A DNA stretch of 39,510 bases, taken from the NCBI GenBank assembly GCA_049416425.1, contig JBMSHD010000006.1:1-39510 (forward strand), in the 5' to 3' direction. The stretch is from JBMSHD01 sp049416425. GTDB lineage: Bacteria; Pseudomonadota; Gammaproteobacteria; Francisellales; Francisellaceae. The position numbers were made by a program, and so were the translations under genes. Of this stretch, positions 1 through 7,763 are shown one piece after another. The notes under the pieces are model-generated. The model was not told the origin of the DNA. It made no database searches and saw only the letters and a program-made list of their open reading frames with translations. Numbering within the stretch: position 1 is the first letter of the stretch; the number at the start of each line of letters is the position of its first letter.

Positions 1-316
1 TCAAATATTAATACATGATTTCCTGGGAGCTAGCAACACTTTTGGAGCACTACCCACTCCAGATGCCTCATGTAAAACAGATAACTCACTATGCATAAAT
101 GTCTCTCTTTCTGTATGCTGTTTTGCTCTATCATCATATCGAAATTGCGCTTTATTGTATAGATATCATGGTTCTATTTAGCTCAAAAAATGGAGGCTAT
201 ATAGGCAAAATCATAGAATTTTATCGTTTCCGTCATATTGGATATTGACCTATCACAATAATTCACTATGCTTACAGCTGCATGAACAACCTTTTTAATT
301 TTTAAGGATCAATTCT
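1..316. other. Intergenic edge region without a clear gene
   Basis: No convincing gene is seen in these first 316 bases. On the minus strand a frame runs open from 165 to a stop exactly at 3-1. Its only ATG is at 96 and would give 31 residues (ending RKSCINI) that I do not recognise. A 27-codon plus-strand frame at 15-98 overlaps it. Either could be chance, or the remnant of a gene beyond the left edge. The right part holds the promoter of the lipoprotein gene that follows. Confidence 0.5.
245..272 (+). promoter_or_regulatory. Predicted sigma70 promoter of lipoprotein gene
   Basis: TTGACC at 245-250 and TATGCT at 267-272 are separated by 16 nt, close to the sigma70 consensus. This would start transcription near 279, about 40 nt before the lipoprotein ATG. 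It is a motif reading only. Confidence 0.45.
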
Positions 317-805
317 ATGAAAAACATACTAACGCTCACCGCACTGTCTTCCGCTTTGCTATTATCGGCTTGTGCAACGCAACAAATGCCGCCGGCGGCA
401 CAAACTGCACCTGCAGTTGAGACAACAACGGTAAAACCAATGGCTATTAAAGAGCCGGTTTCTGCCGTGAAGATGACATCGGATATGTCGTCGCCTTCTG
501 CTAAAGTCGTGCTTTTGGCCAAAGGACAGCGTTTGATCGCCAAGATCTACACCAACTGGAATGGCGCCAAGCAGGGGCAGCTGAAACTTCACTGGATTGC
601 CCCACCTGAGTCAAACTGCATCAGCACGACCTTCCCAATTATGAAATATAAAGAAACCCATGACTATTCCTGGGCTTATCGTACCTTAAATGTCACCATC
701 GGTGGCAAACCTGCTCACTGTTCGGGTGAATGGCAAGCCGAGGTGATCTATCTTCCAACAAAACAGGTCGTCGGCAGCGCCAGCATCAACATTCCTGGAC
801 AATAA
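317..805 (+). CDS. Predicted lipoprotein of unknown function
   Basis: A 162-residue secreted lipoprotein. Residues 1-18 are a signal peptide (basic MKN, then a hydrophobic stretch) ending in the lipobox LLSAC, so Cys19 should be lipidated by the Lgt/LspA pathway. Residues 20-60 are a Pro/Ala/Thr-rich linker. Residues 62-162 look like one beta-rich domain with two cysteines (in SNC and AHC) that could form a disulfide. The position after the lipobox is Ala, not Asp, which favours sorting to the outer membrane. An AAGGAT ribosome site precedes the ATG. I do not recognise the family; an immunoglobulin-like or accessory envelope domain is only a guess. It is a single gene, convergent with tatD, whose stop lies 2 nt away. 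Confidence 0.75.
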   Translation: MKNILTLTALSSALLLSACATQQMPPAAQTAPAVETTTVKPMAIKEPVSAVKMTSDMSSPSAKVVLLAKGQRLIAKIYTNWNGAKQGQLKLHWIAPPESNCISTTFPIMKYKETHDYSWAYRTLNVTIGGKPAHCSGEWQAEVIYLPTKQVVGSASINIPGQ

Positions 806-807
806 AT

Positions 808-1581
808 TTAGACCGCAAACAGATTCTTTGTGTTTTCTCTGGTCGCTTTACAAAAAGCGTCAAAATCCTCTCCTCGCAACGCCGCTAAAAACTCAGCGAC
901 ATAATAGACATACTTGGGATAGTTTGGTTTGCCACGGAAAGGCACCGGCGTCAGATAGGGCGCATCGGTCTCAATGAGAATGCGATCAAGCGGCATTTTT
1001 CTGGCGACCGCTTGCACCTCTTGTGCATTCTTAAAGGTAACAATACCGGAAAAAGAGATATACATACCCAGATCAAGCGCCGCTTTCGCCATCTCCCAGT
1101 CTTCGGTGAAACAATGCAACACGCCATCACAGGTGCCGATATCGTGTGTTTTTAAAATCGCCAAGGTATCGGCTTTTGCCGCACGTGTATGTACAATAAG
1201 CGGTTTTTTCAACTGTTTAGCGGCCTCAATATGCGCGATAAACTTCGCTTTTTGTCCTGTTATCGTCTCTTGTGAATTATAGTGATAATCAAGACCCGTC
1301 TCACCGATGGCAACACATTTTTGCGCCTTAGCCATTTTCACAATCGCATCAGGCTCAAATGGCTGAACGCCGTCGAACTCACTGGGATGCACACCTACCG
1401 AATAATAAACCTCATCATGCACGCTGGCAATCTCAGCAATGGCTGGCACCTCTTCCAGAGTAGTCGCAATCGAGATGATCTTCTCCACACCTTGAATCGA
1501 TGCCGCCTTTATGATATCAGTAACTGTTTGACCTGCATCAAGCTTCAGATGATTGAGGTGACAATGCGAATCGATCATCAT
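808..1581 (-). CDS. TatD family metal-dependent hydrolase
   Basis: 257 residues, the full length of TatD/YcfH/YjjV metal-dependent hydrolases (TIM-barrel amidohydrolase fold, reported DNase activity). The metal ligands are visible in order: HCH in DSHCHLNH near the N-terminus, the glutamate in IGETGLDYHY, the histidine in IVHTRAA, HCF in LHCFTED, and the aspartate in ETDAPYLTP. The sequence cannot separate the TatD, YcfH and YjjV subgroups. The ATG lies 2 nt beyond the hpt stop, so the two genes should be co-transcribed. A second Met directly follows the first and would give the more usual N-terminus MIDSHCH. Confidence 0.9.
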   Translation of the reverse strand: MMIDSHCHLNHLKLDAGQTVTDIIKAASIQGVEKIISIATTLEEVPAIAEIASVHDEVYYSVGVHPSEFDGVQPFEPDAIVKMAKAQKCVAIGETGLDYHYNSQETITGQKAKFIAHIEAAKQLKKPLIVHTRAAKADTLAILKTHDIGTCDGVLHCFTEDWEMAKAALDLGMYISFSGIVTFKNAQEVQAVARKMPLDRILIETDAPYLTPVPFRGKPNYPKYVYYVAEFLAALRGEDFDAFCKATRENTKNLFAV

Positions 1582-1583
1582 AA

Positions 1584-2156
1584 CTAAATCATATGTTTTT
1601 TGGCCACAGCACGGATCTCAGGGCAGTTTCTAAGATAGCCATGATAGTCCAGACCAAAACCAAAAACAAATTCATTCTCAATCTCAAGACCGGCATAATC
1701 GGCAACGGCAAGCCCACCCTTCTCTCTTGGAGCCTTCTTGTCGAGCATGACCGCCGTTAGCACCTTCAGCGCTCCACGATCCTCATAGTATCGTTTGACT
1801 TCCGCCAATGTCAGCCCGCCATCTAGAACATCATCGAATAAAACAACGGTTCTGCCCTTCGGATCAATATTCGGTGTTTTCACCCAGTTGAGGGTCTGTG
1901 AACCAGTATATTCATTGCGATAGCGACTGGCATGAATATAATCGACCTGTAGCGGAAACAACAGACGCTTGACGATCTCAGAGGTAATGAAAAGCCCACC
2001 ATTCATCACGCAAACGGCGATTGGATTTTCTTTTTTCTGCTCAGTGCTGATCTTCTTTGCCAGCGTATCAAACGAGCCTTCTAATGTTGACTTGTCAACC
2101 AACACGCGCGAAGCATCAAAGACTTCTTTAATAAAACCAGGGGTAATATCTGCCAT
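1584..2156 (-). CDS. hpt: Hypoxanthine-guanine phosphoribosyltransferase
   Basis: 190 residues of the type I phosphoribosyltransferase family, transferring ribose-5-phosphate from PRPP to hypoxanthine or guanine in purine salvage. The PRPP loop reads VVLFDDVLDGGLTL, with the paired acidic residues and small residues expected. CVMNGGLFI near residue 50 is the loop that binds pyrophosphate, and YAGLEIENEFVFGFGLDY near the C-terminus is the purine-binding and lid region. It resembles the roughly 185-residue gammaproteobacterial branch. The exact base preference (hypoxanthine versus guanine) is not decided by what I can see. First gene of an hpt-tatD unit; a possible promoter (TTGACT-N15-TAAAAT, minus strand) lies at 2227-2201. 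Confidence 0.88.
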   Translation of the reverse strand: MADITPGFIKEVFDASRVLVDKSTLEGSFDTLAKKISTEQKKENPIAVCVMNGGLFITSEIVKRLLFPLQVDYIHASRYRNEYTGSQTLNWVKTPNIDPKGRTVVLFDDVLDGGLTLAEVKRYYEDRGALKVLTAVMLDKKAPREKGGLAVADYAGLEIENEFVFGFGLDYHGYLRNCPEIRAVAKKHMI

Positions 2157-2251
2157 ACTATGAAATGTTTTCTCTACAAAATATCAGGCTATTTTAGCCG
2201 ATTTTACCTCGACTTGTGAACAGTCAATGCTAAAAAATTTTGTTTTTATAA

Positions 2252-3367
2252 TTAATACAAAACAACCGAGCGAATGGATTTCCCCTGGTGCATCAGATCA
2301 AATGCCGTGTTGATCTGATCCAGCGGCATCGTCGTGCTGATCATCTCATCGATCTTGATCCTGCCGGCCAAGTAGTCCTCAACATAATAGGGCAGCTCGG
2401 ATCGACCTTTGACGCCGCCAAAAGCCGAGCCTCTCCAGACTCGCCCTGTCACCAGCTGAAACGGTCGCGTTGATATCTCCTGCCCACCACCGGCAACCCC
2501 GATGATAACCGATTCCCCCCAGCCTTTATGACAGCATTCTAAAGCCTGACGCATCACTTCTGGGTTACCGATACATTCAAATGAATAATCCACCCCTCCA
2601 TCGGTTAACTCGATGATGATATCACGAATATCGGCGGTATGGTGTTTAGGATTGATGCAGTCGGTGGCGCCCAGGGCCTTGGCCATTTTAAATTTCTCAT
2701 CATTGATGTCAATGGCGATGATTCTGTCAGCCTTTGCCATCACCGCTCCCTGGATCACCGACAGCCCAATACCCCCCAACCCAAATACGGCAACGGAACT
2801 GCCTGGTTCAACCTTAGCCGTATTTAACACGGCTCCGATCCCTGTGGTAATGCCACAGCCTAAAAGACAGACTTTATCCAAAGGCGCCGCCTTGTTGATT
2901 TTGGCCAGGGCAATTTCGGGAACGACGGTATATTCGGAAAAGGTTGAGGTTCCCATATAGTGATAAATCGGCTTGCCATCGAGCGAAAAACGGGTGCTGG
3001 CATCCGGCATCAAACCCTTTCCCTGGGTGAGACGTATGGCCTGGCATAAATTGGTTTTCCCCGATAAACAAAATTTACACTGACCACATTCAGGCGTATA
3101 TAAAGGGATGACATGATCGCCTGGTTTGAGGGTTGTGACATTACAGCCAACCTCTTCAACCACCCCGGCACCCTCATGACCTAACACAGCCGGAAAGATC
3201 CCTTCTGGATCGGCGCCTGAGAGGGTAAAGGCATCGGTATGGCACACACCCGTGGCTACAATTCGCACCAGCACTTCATCATCCTTGGGTGGGGCGACAT
3301 CAATCAGATCGATTTCCAATGGCTTTGCCGCCTGCCAGGCAATAGCCGCTCTGCTTTTTATCATCAT
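2252..3367 (-). CDS. frmA: Class III alcohol dehydrogenase / S-(hydroxymethyl)glutathione dehydrogenase
   Basis: 371 residues, the usual length for zinc-dependent class III ADH, which oxidises S-(hydroxymethyl)glutathione to S-formylglutathione in formaldehyde detoxification and can also reduce S-nitrosoglutathione. Catalytic zinc ligands are visible in GVCHTDAF and LGHEGAGVVEEVG, and the four structural zinc cysteines in ECGQCKFCLSGKTNLC. The NAD-binding Rossmann motif is VFGLGGIGLS, followed by the acidic residue in IIAIDIN. CGITTGIGAV and the RVWRGSAFGGVKGRS segment are typical of this class. No frmB/fghA hydrolase gene is adjacent. Two Met codons start the frame (3367 and 3364); either could be used. 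It stands alone on the minus strand. Confidence 0.92.
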   Translation of the reverse strand: MMIKSRAAIAWQAAKPLEIDLIDVAPPKDDEVLVRIVATGVCHTDAFTLSGADPEGIFPAVLGHEGAGVVEEVGCNVTTLKPGDHVIPLYTPECGQCKFCLSGKTNLCQAIRLTQGKGLMPDASTRFSLDGKPIYHYMGTSTFSEYTVVPEIALAKINKAAPLDKVCLLGCGITTGIGAVLNTAKVEPGSSVAVFGLGGIGLSVIQGAVMAKADRIIAIDINDEKFKMAKALGATDCINPKHHTADIRDIIIELTDGGVDYSFECIGNPEVMRQALECCHKGWGESVIIGVAGGGQEISTRPFQLVTGRVWRGSAFGGVKGRSELPYYVEDYLAGRIKIDEMISTTMPLDQINTAFDLMHQGKSIRSVVLY

Positions 3368-3459
3368 GATTCCTAAAAATAATTATACTTATGCCAAACA
3401 CTATACGCATCAATATCATAAAATCAAATAGTATCATCACGATTTCAAGATATCAGGTA

Positions 3460-3488
3460 GCGACAATGATTATTTTGTTTTATATAAT
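3460..3488 (+). promoter_or_regulatory. Predicted promoter with overlapping Fur-like site
   Basis: GCGACA (3460-3465) and a perfect TATAAT (3483-3488) are spaced by 17 nt and would start transcription near 3495, about 20 nt before the MFS gene. Bases 3462-3480, between the two hexamers, match the 19-bp Fur consensus at about 12 positions by my count. This is the placement expected for repression by Fur, but an AT-rich promoter can match by chance. Confidence 0.4.
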
Positions 3489-3514
3489 TATTTTCTCAAC
3501 TCTCTAAAAACAGC

Positions 3515-4783
3515 ATGATCATGGGCGCATCTATTCTATTCATCCTGGCAGACAGTGCTCTGGTACTCTCTGCCAGCATTTTTCAACTTCTTCTGGCATG
3601 GCTAACCATCTCGATTACCAAGAGTGGTTTATATCTTGGACTGATCATGAGTCTGGCATTTGGCATTCGTATTCTATTTCAACCCTATTGCGGCTATCTG
3701 GTCGATCACTACCACAAAGGCAGGCTGTTTCTCTCAGCCGCCGTTATTTTCAGCCTGAACATCATGCTGTTTACCGGCAATTTACTTTTCCTTCATTACA
3801 ATCTTCTCATCACCGCTATTCTTGTTGTCGTTATTGAAGTGACAGCTACCATTGCCGGATCCTCATCATCGATTATGATCTCACTTCTGGCTCCTTCTTC
3901 CGTTCGTACGCGACTCATCGGCTATATGGCATCATTGCAATCAACACAAATTATTATCGGCGCCATAATAGGTGGCAGCAGCATTGCACTCATCGGCATT
4001 CATTTCACGCTGATCATTATCACTATCATGTCTTTTATCGCCGTGCTTCTGGCTTGGATTTTTCGTCATAATAAAGCATTGTCACTCTCGGATAAATCCA
4101 CCCAAAACGCATGGAATAAGATTACACAGGGATTTAAAATCTTAAAACAGCTGCCACCTGAATATATCAGCTGTATCGCCGGTGTGATTGATAACTTGAT
4201 TCTGCCTGCATTTTTTATGGTGATTTTGCCGGTATATATCAAGTTGGTATTAAACCTGCCGGCAACCTGGCTTGCTGCCATGGAGATCAGTTATGCCATC
4301 GGCATGATGTTAAGTGGCCTTGCCATCCCCAAGCTGTTGGACAAAGGGATCAGTCGTTATCAGTGCATCATCACTGCCAATGCCACCATGGCTGTTTTTT
4401 TTATTCTCTTTCCATTTGCCAATCTGTCGATACAGCTGGTTATGATGCTGATCAACGGCTTTGCACTTGGTGCCAATAACATCCCCACCTCAACCATGCG
4501 TGCACTGGCCGTACCGGCCAAATATCGTGGACGACTCTCAGCCGCTGTGATCTTTTCCTGTAGCCTTTTAATTCCAGTTGGTAACGCTGGCTTTGGCATA
4601 CTGACAAATGCAAACTATCTTCCTTATCTTGACAGTACCATGATCATCATCGGGATCTTGATGTTTATCCCGGTGATTATTCTTTTACGCTCCAGAGAAT
4701 CAAAGGACGCTTATTCCATCAGCGATCATCAACTCGAGAACTATTATGCCTCAAAATACCAAAAGGCATTCACCAATAATTAA
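3515..4783 (+). CDS. MFS transporter (MFS_3/EntS-like)
   Basis: 422 residues, almost wholly hydrophobic, consistent with 12 transmembrane helices. After the second helix the loop GYLVDHYHKGRLF is the MFS motif A position (usual form GxLxDRxGRR, here relaxed). The C-terminal half carries PTSTMRALAVPAKYRGRL, similar to the loop in the MFS_3 group that includes the enterobactin exporter EntS and macrolide pumps. That suggests an exporter, but the substrate is not known and no siderophore synthesis gene is in the window. ATGs at 3515 and 3521 are both possible. The promoter overlaps a Fur-like site. Divergent from frmA, convergent with can; no hairpin terminator is visible in the 125-bp gap that follows. 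Confidence 0.8.
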   Translation: MIMGASILFILADSALVLSASIFQLLLAWLTISITKSGLYLGLIMSLAFGIRILFQPYCGYLVDHYHKGRLFLSAAVIFSLNIMLFTGNLLFLHYNLLITAILVVVIEVTATIAGSSSSIMISLLAPSSVRTRLIGYMASLQSTQIIIGAIIGGSSIALIGIHFTLIIITIMSFIAVLLAWIFRHNKALSLSDKSTQNAWNKITQGFKILKQLPPEYISCIAGVIDNLILPAFFMVILPVYIKLVLNLPATWLAAMEISYAIGMMLSGLAIPKLLDKGISRYQCIITANATMAVFFILFPFANLSIQLVMMLINGFALGANNIPTSTMRALAVPAKYRGRLSAAVIFSCSLLIPVGNAGFGILTNANYLPYLDSTMIIIGILMFIPVIILLRSRESKDAYSISDHQLENYYASKYQKAFTNN

Positions 4784-4908
4784 AGGAAATGTGCTTGAGT
4801 TATCAACCATAAATTTTATCTGCAAATAATCCATTTAAATTACATGAAAATTCACAAATTTAAAATCACATTATTTTTCCTCACCTCACCTATCTTTGAG
4901 ATCAAAAA

Positions 4909-5571
4909 CTAAATACGACCAGATCGAATCTGCTCCAACGCCTGCTGATAAAACGCATCCACATCCTCTGTTTTGCTCATGCCAAAGGAAATCGGTTTGA
5001 CCAGTCCATCTGAAAGTCCATAGACGGCGGCATTGACAACCACGTTCTGACCACGACGCCAGGCATCAGCTATCACCGTAGTTTTGGCAATATTAAGTGC
5101 CTGCTCGACTACATTGAGCTCACACATCAGTTTTTGCTGTTTCTTTTCATCCTCCTTGGCCGCGTCACTTAAAAGCGTCATATGCTTGGCTTTGACATCC
5201 TGAACATGTCTCAACCAATTATCAATAAGACCAAAAGCCTGATTAGAGCATGCCGCCGCCACACCACCACAACCGTAATGACCACAAATAATAATGTGTT
5301 TTACTTGAAGCACATCGACGGCATACTGAAGCACCGACAACAGGTTTAAGTCTGAATGCACCACGACATTAGCCACATTGCGATGCACGAAGATATCGCC
5401 AGGGAACAGACCTAATATTTCATTGGCTGGAACACGTGAATCTGAGCAGCCTATCCACAGGTACTCCGGTTTCTGCCTGGCGGCCAGAGAACTGAAAAAA
5501 GTTGCATCCGCCTCAAGCATTTTTGCCGCCCACTGGCGATTTTGATCCAATAATTTCTTTAGCCCTTTCAT
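4909..5571 (-). CDS. can: Beta-class carbonic anhydrase
   Basis: 220 residues, identical in length to E. coli Can, which interconverts CO2 and bicarbonate in the cytoplasm. The zinc ligands fall at the same numbers as in E. coli: Cys42 and Asp44 in GCSDSRVPANEI, His98 and Cys101 in CGHYGCGGV. Arg46, which pairs with Asp44, is present, and the conserved GDIFVHRNVAN follows. Last gene of a four-gene chain; its ATG overlaps the ansA stop by 4 bp (5568-5571), so translation is probably coupled. The link to asparaginase is not obviously metabolic, though both feed aspartate/bicarbonate-dependent pathways such as pyrimidine synthesis (inference). Confidence 0.95.
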   Translation of the reverse strand: MKGLKKLLDQNRQWAAKMLEADATFFSSLAARQKPEYLWIGCSDSRVPANEILGLFPGDIFVHRNVANVVVHSDLNLLSVLQYAVDVLQVKHIIICGHYGCGGVAAACSNQAFGLIDNWLRHVQDVKAKHMTLLSDAAKEDEKKQQKLMCELNVVEQALNIAKTTVIADAWRRGQNVVVNAAVYGLSDGLVKPISFGMSKTEDVDAFYQQALEQIRSGRI

Positions 5572-6599
5572 TGTGCTGTCAACTCTCCTCGCAGATTTTT
5601 CACCATGGCATCTTTTATTTCTTCATCGCCAAGTCGATGTAAACTCAACAGATAAAAAAGTTTCGTTAACGCCGCCTCATCCGTCATATCAAAACCAGAA
5701 ATCACACCTGCTTCAAGCAAGGCATTACCTGCTTCATAGGCTCCCATTTTCACCGATCCTTTTAAACATTGTGTACAATTAACGATAATGACGCCTCTGG
5801 CTGTCGCCGCCGCCAAAACCTTCTGAATTTCAGGATCATTGCGCATATTGCCGGCTCCATAGGTTCGCAATATCAAGCCCTTAAGCGGTGAGCTCAAGAT
5901 TCGCATTAGGAGATCGGATCCCATACCCGGAAAAGCCGACAACACCGCAATCTTCGGCATTACCGCCATATCGAATTCATTGAACTGTAAACGTTGATTA
6001 TTCGCCTGGAACAGACGCCTGCTATAGACCTTTAAATCGACCCCAACCTCAGCCAGCTTAGGATAGTTTGGTGACTGAAAGGCATCAAAACCCGAGGCGT
6101 TTACCTTTACCGCACGATTGCCACGCAACAGCTGTTTATTGAAATAAACACAGACTTCGCGAATTTCCTCATGCTGTGCCAGCATTATGCTATTTAGAAT
6201 ATTATCGACCGCATCGGAGCGAAGCTGCGAGATAGGAATCTGAGAACCGGTGCAGATAACAGGCTTTGACAGCCCTTCAAGAAGAAAAGACAAGGCCGAT
6301 GCCGTATACGCCAAGGTATCGGTACCATGCAAAATAACAAAGCCATCGTAATCGTCATAATGCACTTTAATATCGTTGGCAATACTGACCCAGTCGCTCG
6401 GGGTCACATTGGAAGAATCAATCAGCCTCTCATATTCATGAATATCAAAATCAGGCATCTGATCATGATAAAAATCGGCAATGCTGCGAATTTTTTCAAT
6501 CAGATAATCCTTCTTCGGCGCATAGCCATTTTTGGTCGGCACCATGCCGATGGTACCGCCGGTATAGATGACGTAAATTTTTTTTGTCACCAAACTCAT
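5568..6599 (-). CDS. ansA: Type I (cytoplasmic) L-asparaginase
   Basis: 343 residues against 338 in E. coli AnsA, with close similarity along the whole length. The enzyme hydrolyses asparagine to aspartate and ammonia. The first nucleophile Thr16 lies in YTGGTIGM, and the second catalytic motif HGTDTLAYTASALSF contains Thr93-Asp94. VICTGSQIP, RGNRAVK and LRTYGAGN follow in the AnsA order, and the C-terminus KNLRGELT is typical of the group. No signal peptide is present, in keeping with the cytoplasmic low-affinity type. It overlaps rnhA upstream (6596-6599) and can downstream (5568-5571), each by 4 bp. Confidence 0.95.
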   Translation of the reverse strand: MSLVTKKIYVIYTGGTIGMVPTKNGYAPKKDYLIEKIRSIADFYHDQMPDFDIHEYERLIDSSNVTPSDWVSIANDIKVHYDDYDGFVILHGTDTLAYTASALSFLLEGLSKPVICTGSQIPISQLRSDAVDNILNSIMLAQHEEIREVCVYFNKQLLRGNRAVKVNASGFDAFQSPNYPKLAEVGVDLKVYSRRLFQANNQRLQFNEFDMAVMPKIAVLSAFPGMGSDLLMRILSSPLKGLILRTYGAGNMRNDPEIQKVLAAATARGVIIVNCTQCLKGSVKMGAYEAGNALLEAGVISGFDMTDEAALTKLFYLLSLHRLGDEEIKDAMVKNLRGELTAQ

Positions 6600-7078
6600 T
6601 TACTCACCTTGGCAATGCCCTTGTTTGCCAGCTCATCTGCCTTTTCATTCATTGGATGCCCACTGTGGCCCTTGACCCATCTCCAGTGAATTTGATGCAT
6701 GGTCTTCAATTGATCAAGCTTCTGCCATAAATCCTGATTTTTAACCGGTGCACCGGCAGCCGTACGCCAACCCTTTGCCTTCCAGTTATCCAGCCATTCA
6801 TTGATACCACGTTGCAGATACTTTGAATCGGTATAAAGTTCAATCTCACAGGCGCATTTCAGTGCTTCAAGTGCATAAATAGCCGCGGATAACTCCATAC
6901 GATTATTGGTCGTATGAAGCTCACCACCATATATTTCCTTCATTTTACCATTATAATTCAGGATAGCACCCCAGCCACCACGCCCTGGATTTCCCTTGCA
7001 GGCACCGTCGGTAAAAATGGTGATTTTTCTAGGCTGCCTACTCTTTGCATGACTGGATGCGATTGCTTTTTTATTCAC
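6596..7078 (-). CDS. rnhA: Ribonuclease HI
   Basis: 160 residues. Removes RNA from RNA-DNA hybrids, including R-loops and primers. The catalytic set is complete and shifted uniformly by 14 residues from E. coli numbering: Asp24 in FTDGACKGNPG, Glu62 in NRMELSAAI, Asp84 in YTDSKYLQ, His138 in KGHSGH and Asp148 in EKADELA. The shift comes from a basic N-terminal extension (residues 1-17, MNKKAIASSHAKSRQPR); an internal start that removes it is not available as ATG, so it is probably real. It overlaps the methyltransferase gene upstream by 4 bp and ansA downstream by 4 bp. The YafS-rnhA neighbourhood is also seen in E. coli. Confidence 0.96.
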   Translation of the reverse strand: MNKKAIASSHAKSRQPRKITIFTDGACKGNPGRGGWGAILNYNGKMKEIYGGELHTTNNRMELSAAIYALEALKCACEIELYTDSKYLQRGINEWLDNWKAKGWRTAAGAPVKNQDLWQKLDQLKTMHQIHWRWVKGHSGHPMNEKADELANKGIAKVSK

Positions 7079-7695
7079 TCTACAGGCTGTTTTAATTGGT
7101 ATTGATCGTCTAGTCTATGGTGAAGCCTGAAACTTGGCAATGCTTTTTTAGGCGCAACGGCCAGAACACGCTTTCGTGGATAAAGCGGCGTCAATGGAAT
7201 CGTGCTTTTTTGATAGCCCAAAATATAACAGACCGAGAATAATTGCGGCATCAGATTCGCCGCCCAGCTGCCTGGTTGTGACAATATGAAATCATCGAAA
7301 TAATATTCATCCATCTTATGCACAACATAGCCTTTCATGATTTTCTCCAGCATCATCACCGGCAACCCCGACTGCTGCATAACGACAAGATGACCATCAT
7401 CATTCAGCACGCGCATGGCTTCTTTGATCAAAGCTTCACGATTATCTTTAAAAAAATCAAATACATTATTCATAACGATAATATCAAACATTCCATCATC
7501 GAATGGCCATGCTTCGGCCAGATAGACACAACCCTGAGCCTCCATCGCATTCGTTAAAAATGCCGTTGCCGTGAAATGCTGAACCGCCTTGGATTGATCG
7601 AAGACATCAAATGAAACCTCGGAGATAAGCAAGCTGCGTTTGACCGAAAAGCGGTCGAGTATTTTCTTCAACACCACCAGCTGACGCGACAACAT
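7075..7695 (-). CDS. YafS-like SAM-dependent methyltransferase
   Basis: 206 residues of a class I methyltransferase fold. As in E. coli YafS, no clear glycine-rich motif I is visible, but LAEAWPFDDGMFDIIVMNNVFDFF and the post-motif AMRVLNDDGHLVVMQQSG match the usual motif II/III region (compare DVCLLAHTL and VLIDDGWLVI in YafS). The C-terminus KSTIPLTPLYPRK parallels KRTIPLTLNPMK of YafS, and both genes sit directly upstream of rnhA. The substrate is unknown. First gene of the chain methyltransferase-rnhA-ansA-can, whose three junctions are all 4-bp overlaps. The weak motif I may mean altered SAM binding. Confidence 0.72.
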   Translation of the reverse strand: MLSRQLVVLKKILDRFSVKRSLLISEVSFDVFDQSKAVQHFTATAFLTNAMEAQGCVYLAEAWPFDDGMFDIIVMNNVFDFFKDNREALIKEAMRVLNDDGHLVVMQQSGLPVMMLEKIMKGYVVHKMDEYYFDDFILSQPGSWAANLMPQLFSVCYILGYQKSTIPLTPLYPRKRVLAVAPKKALPSFRLHHRLDDQYQLKQPVE

Positions 7696-7763
7696 ATCCT
7701 TAATCTACCCTGCATTGCCATGTTATTCTAGTGTAGCCGGAAATCATGTCGATGGGAAACTTT

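Noticed and set aside
2187..2199. GGCTA/TAGCC hairpin as terminator of frmA
   Set aside because: Only 5 bp with a 3-nt loop and no clean T-tract on the minus strand; it lies where the hpt transcript would start.
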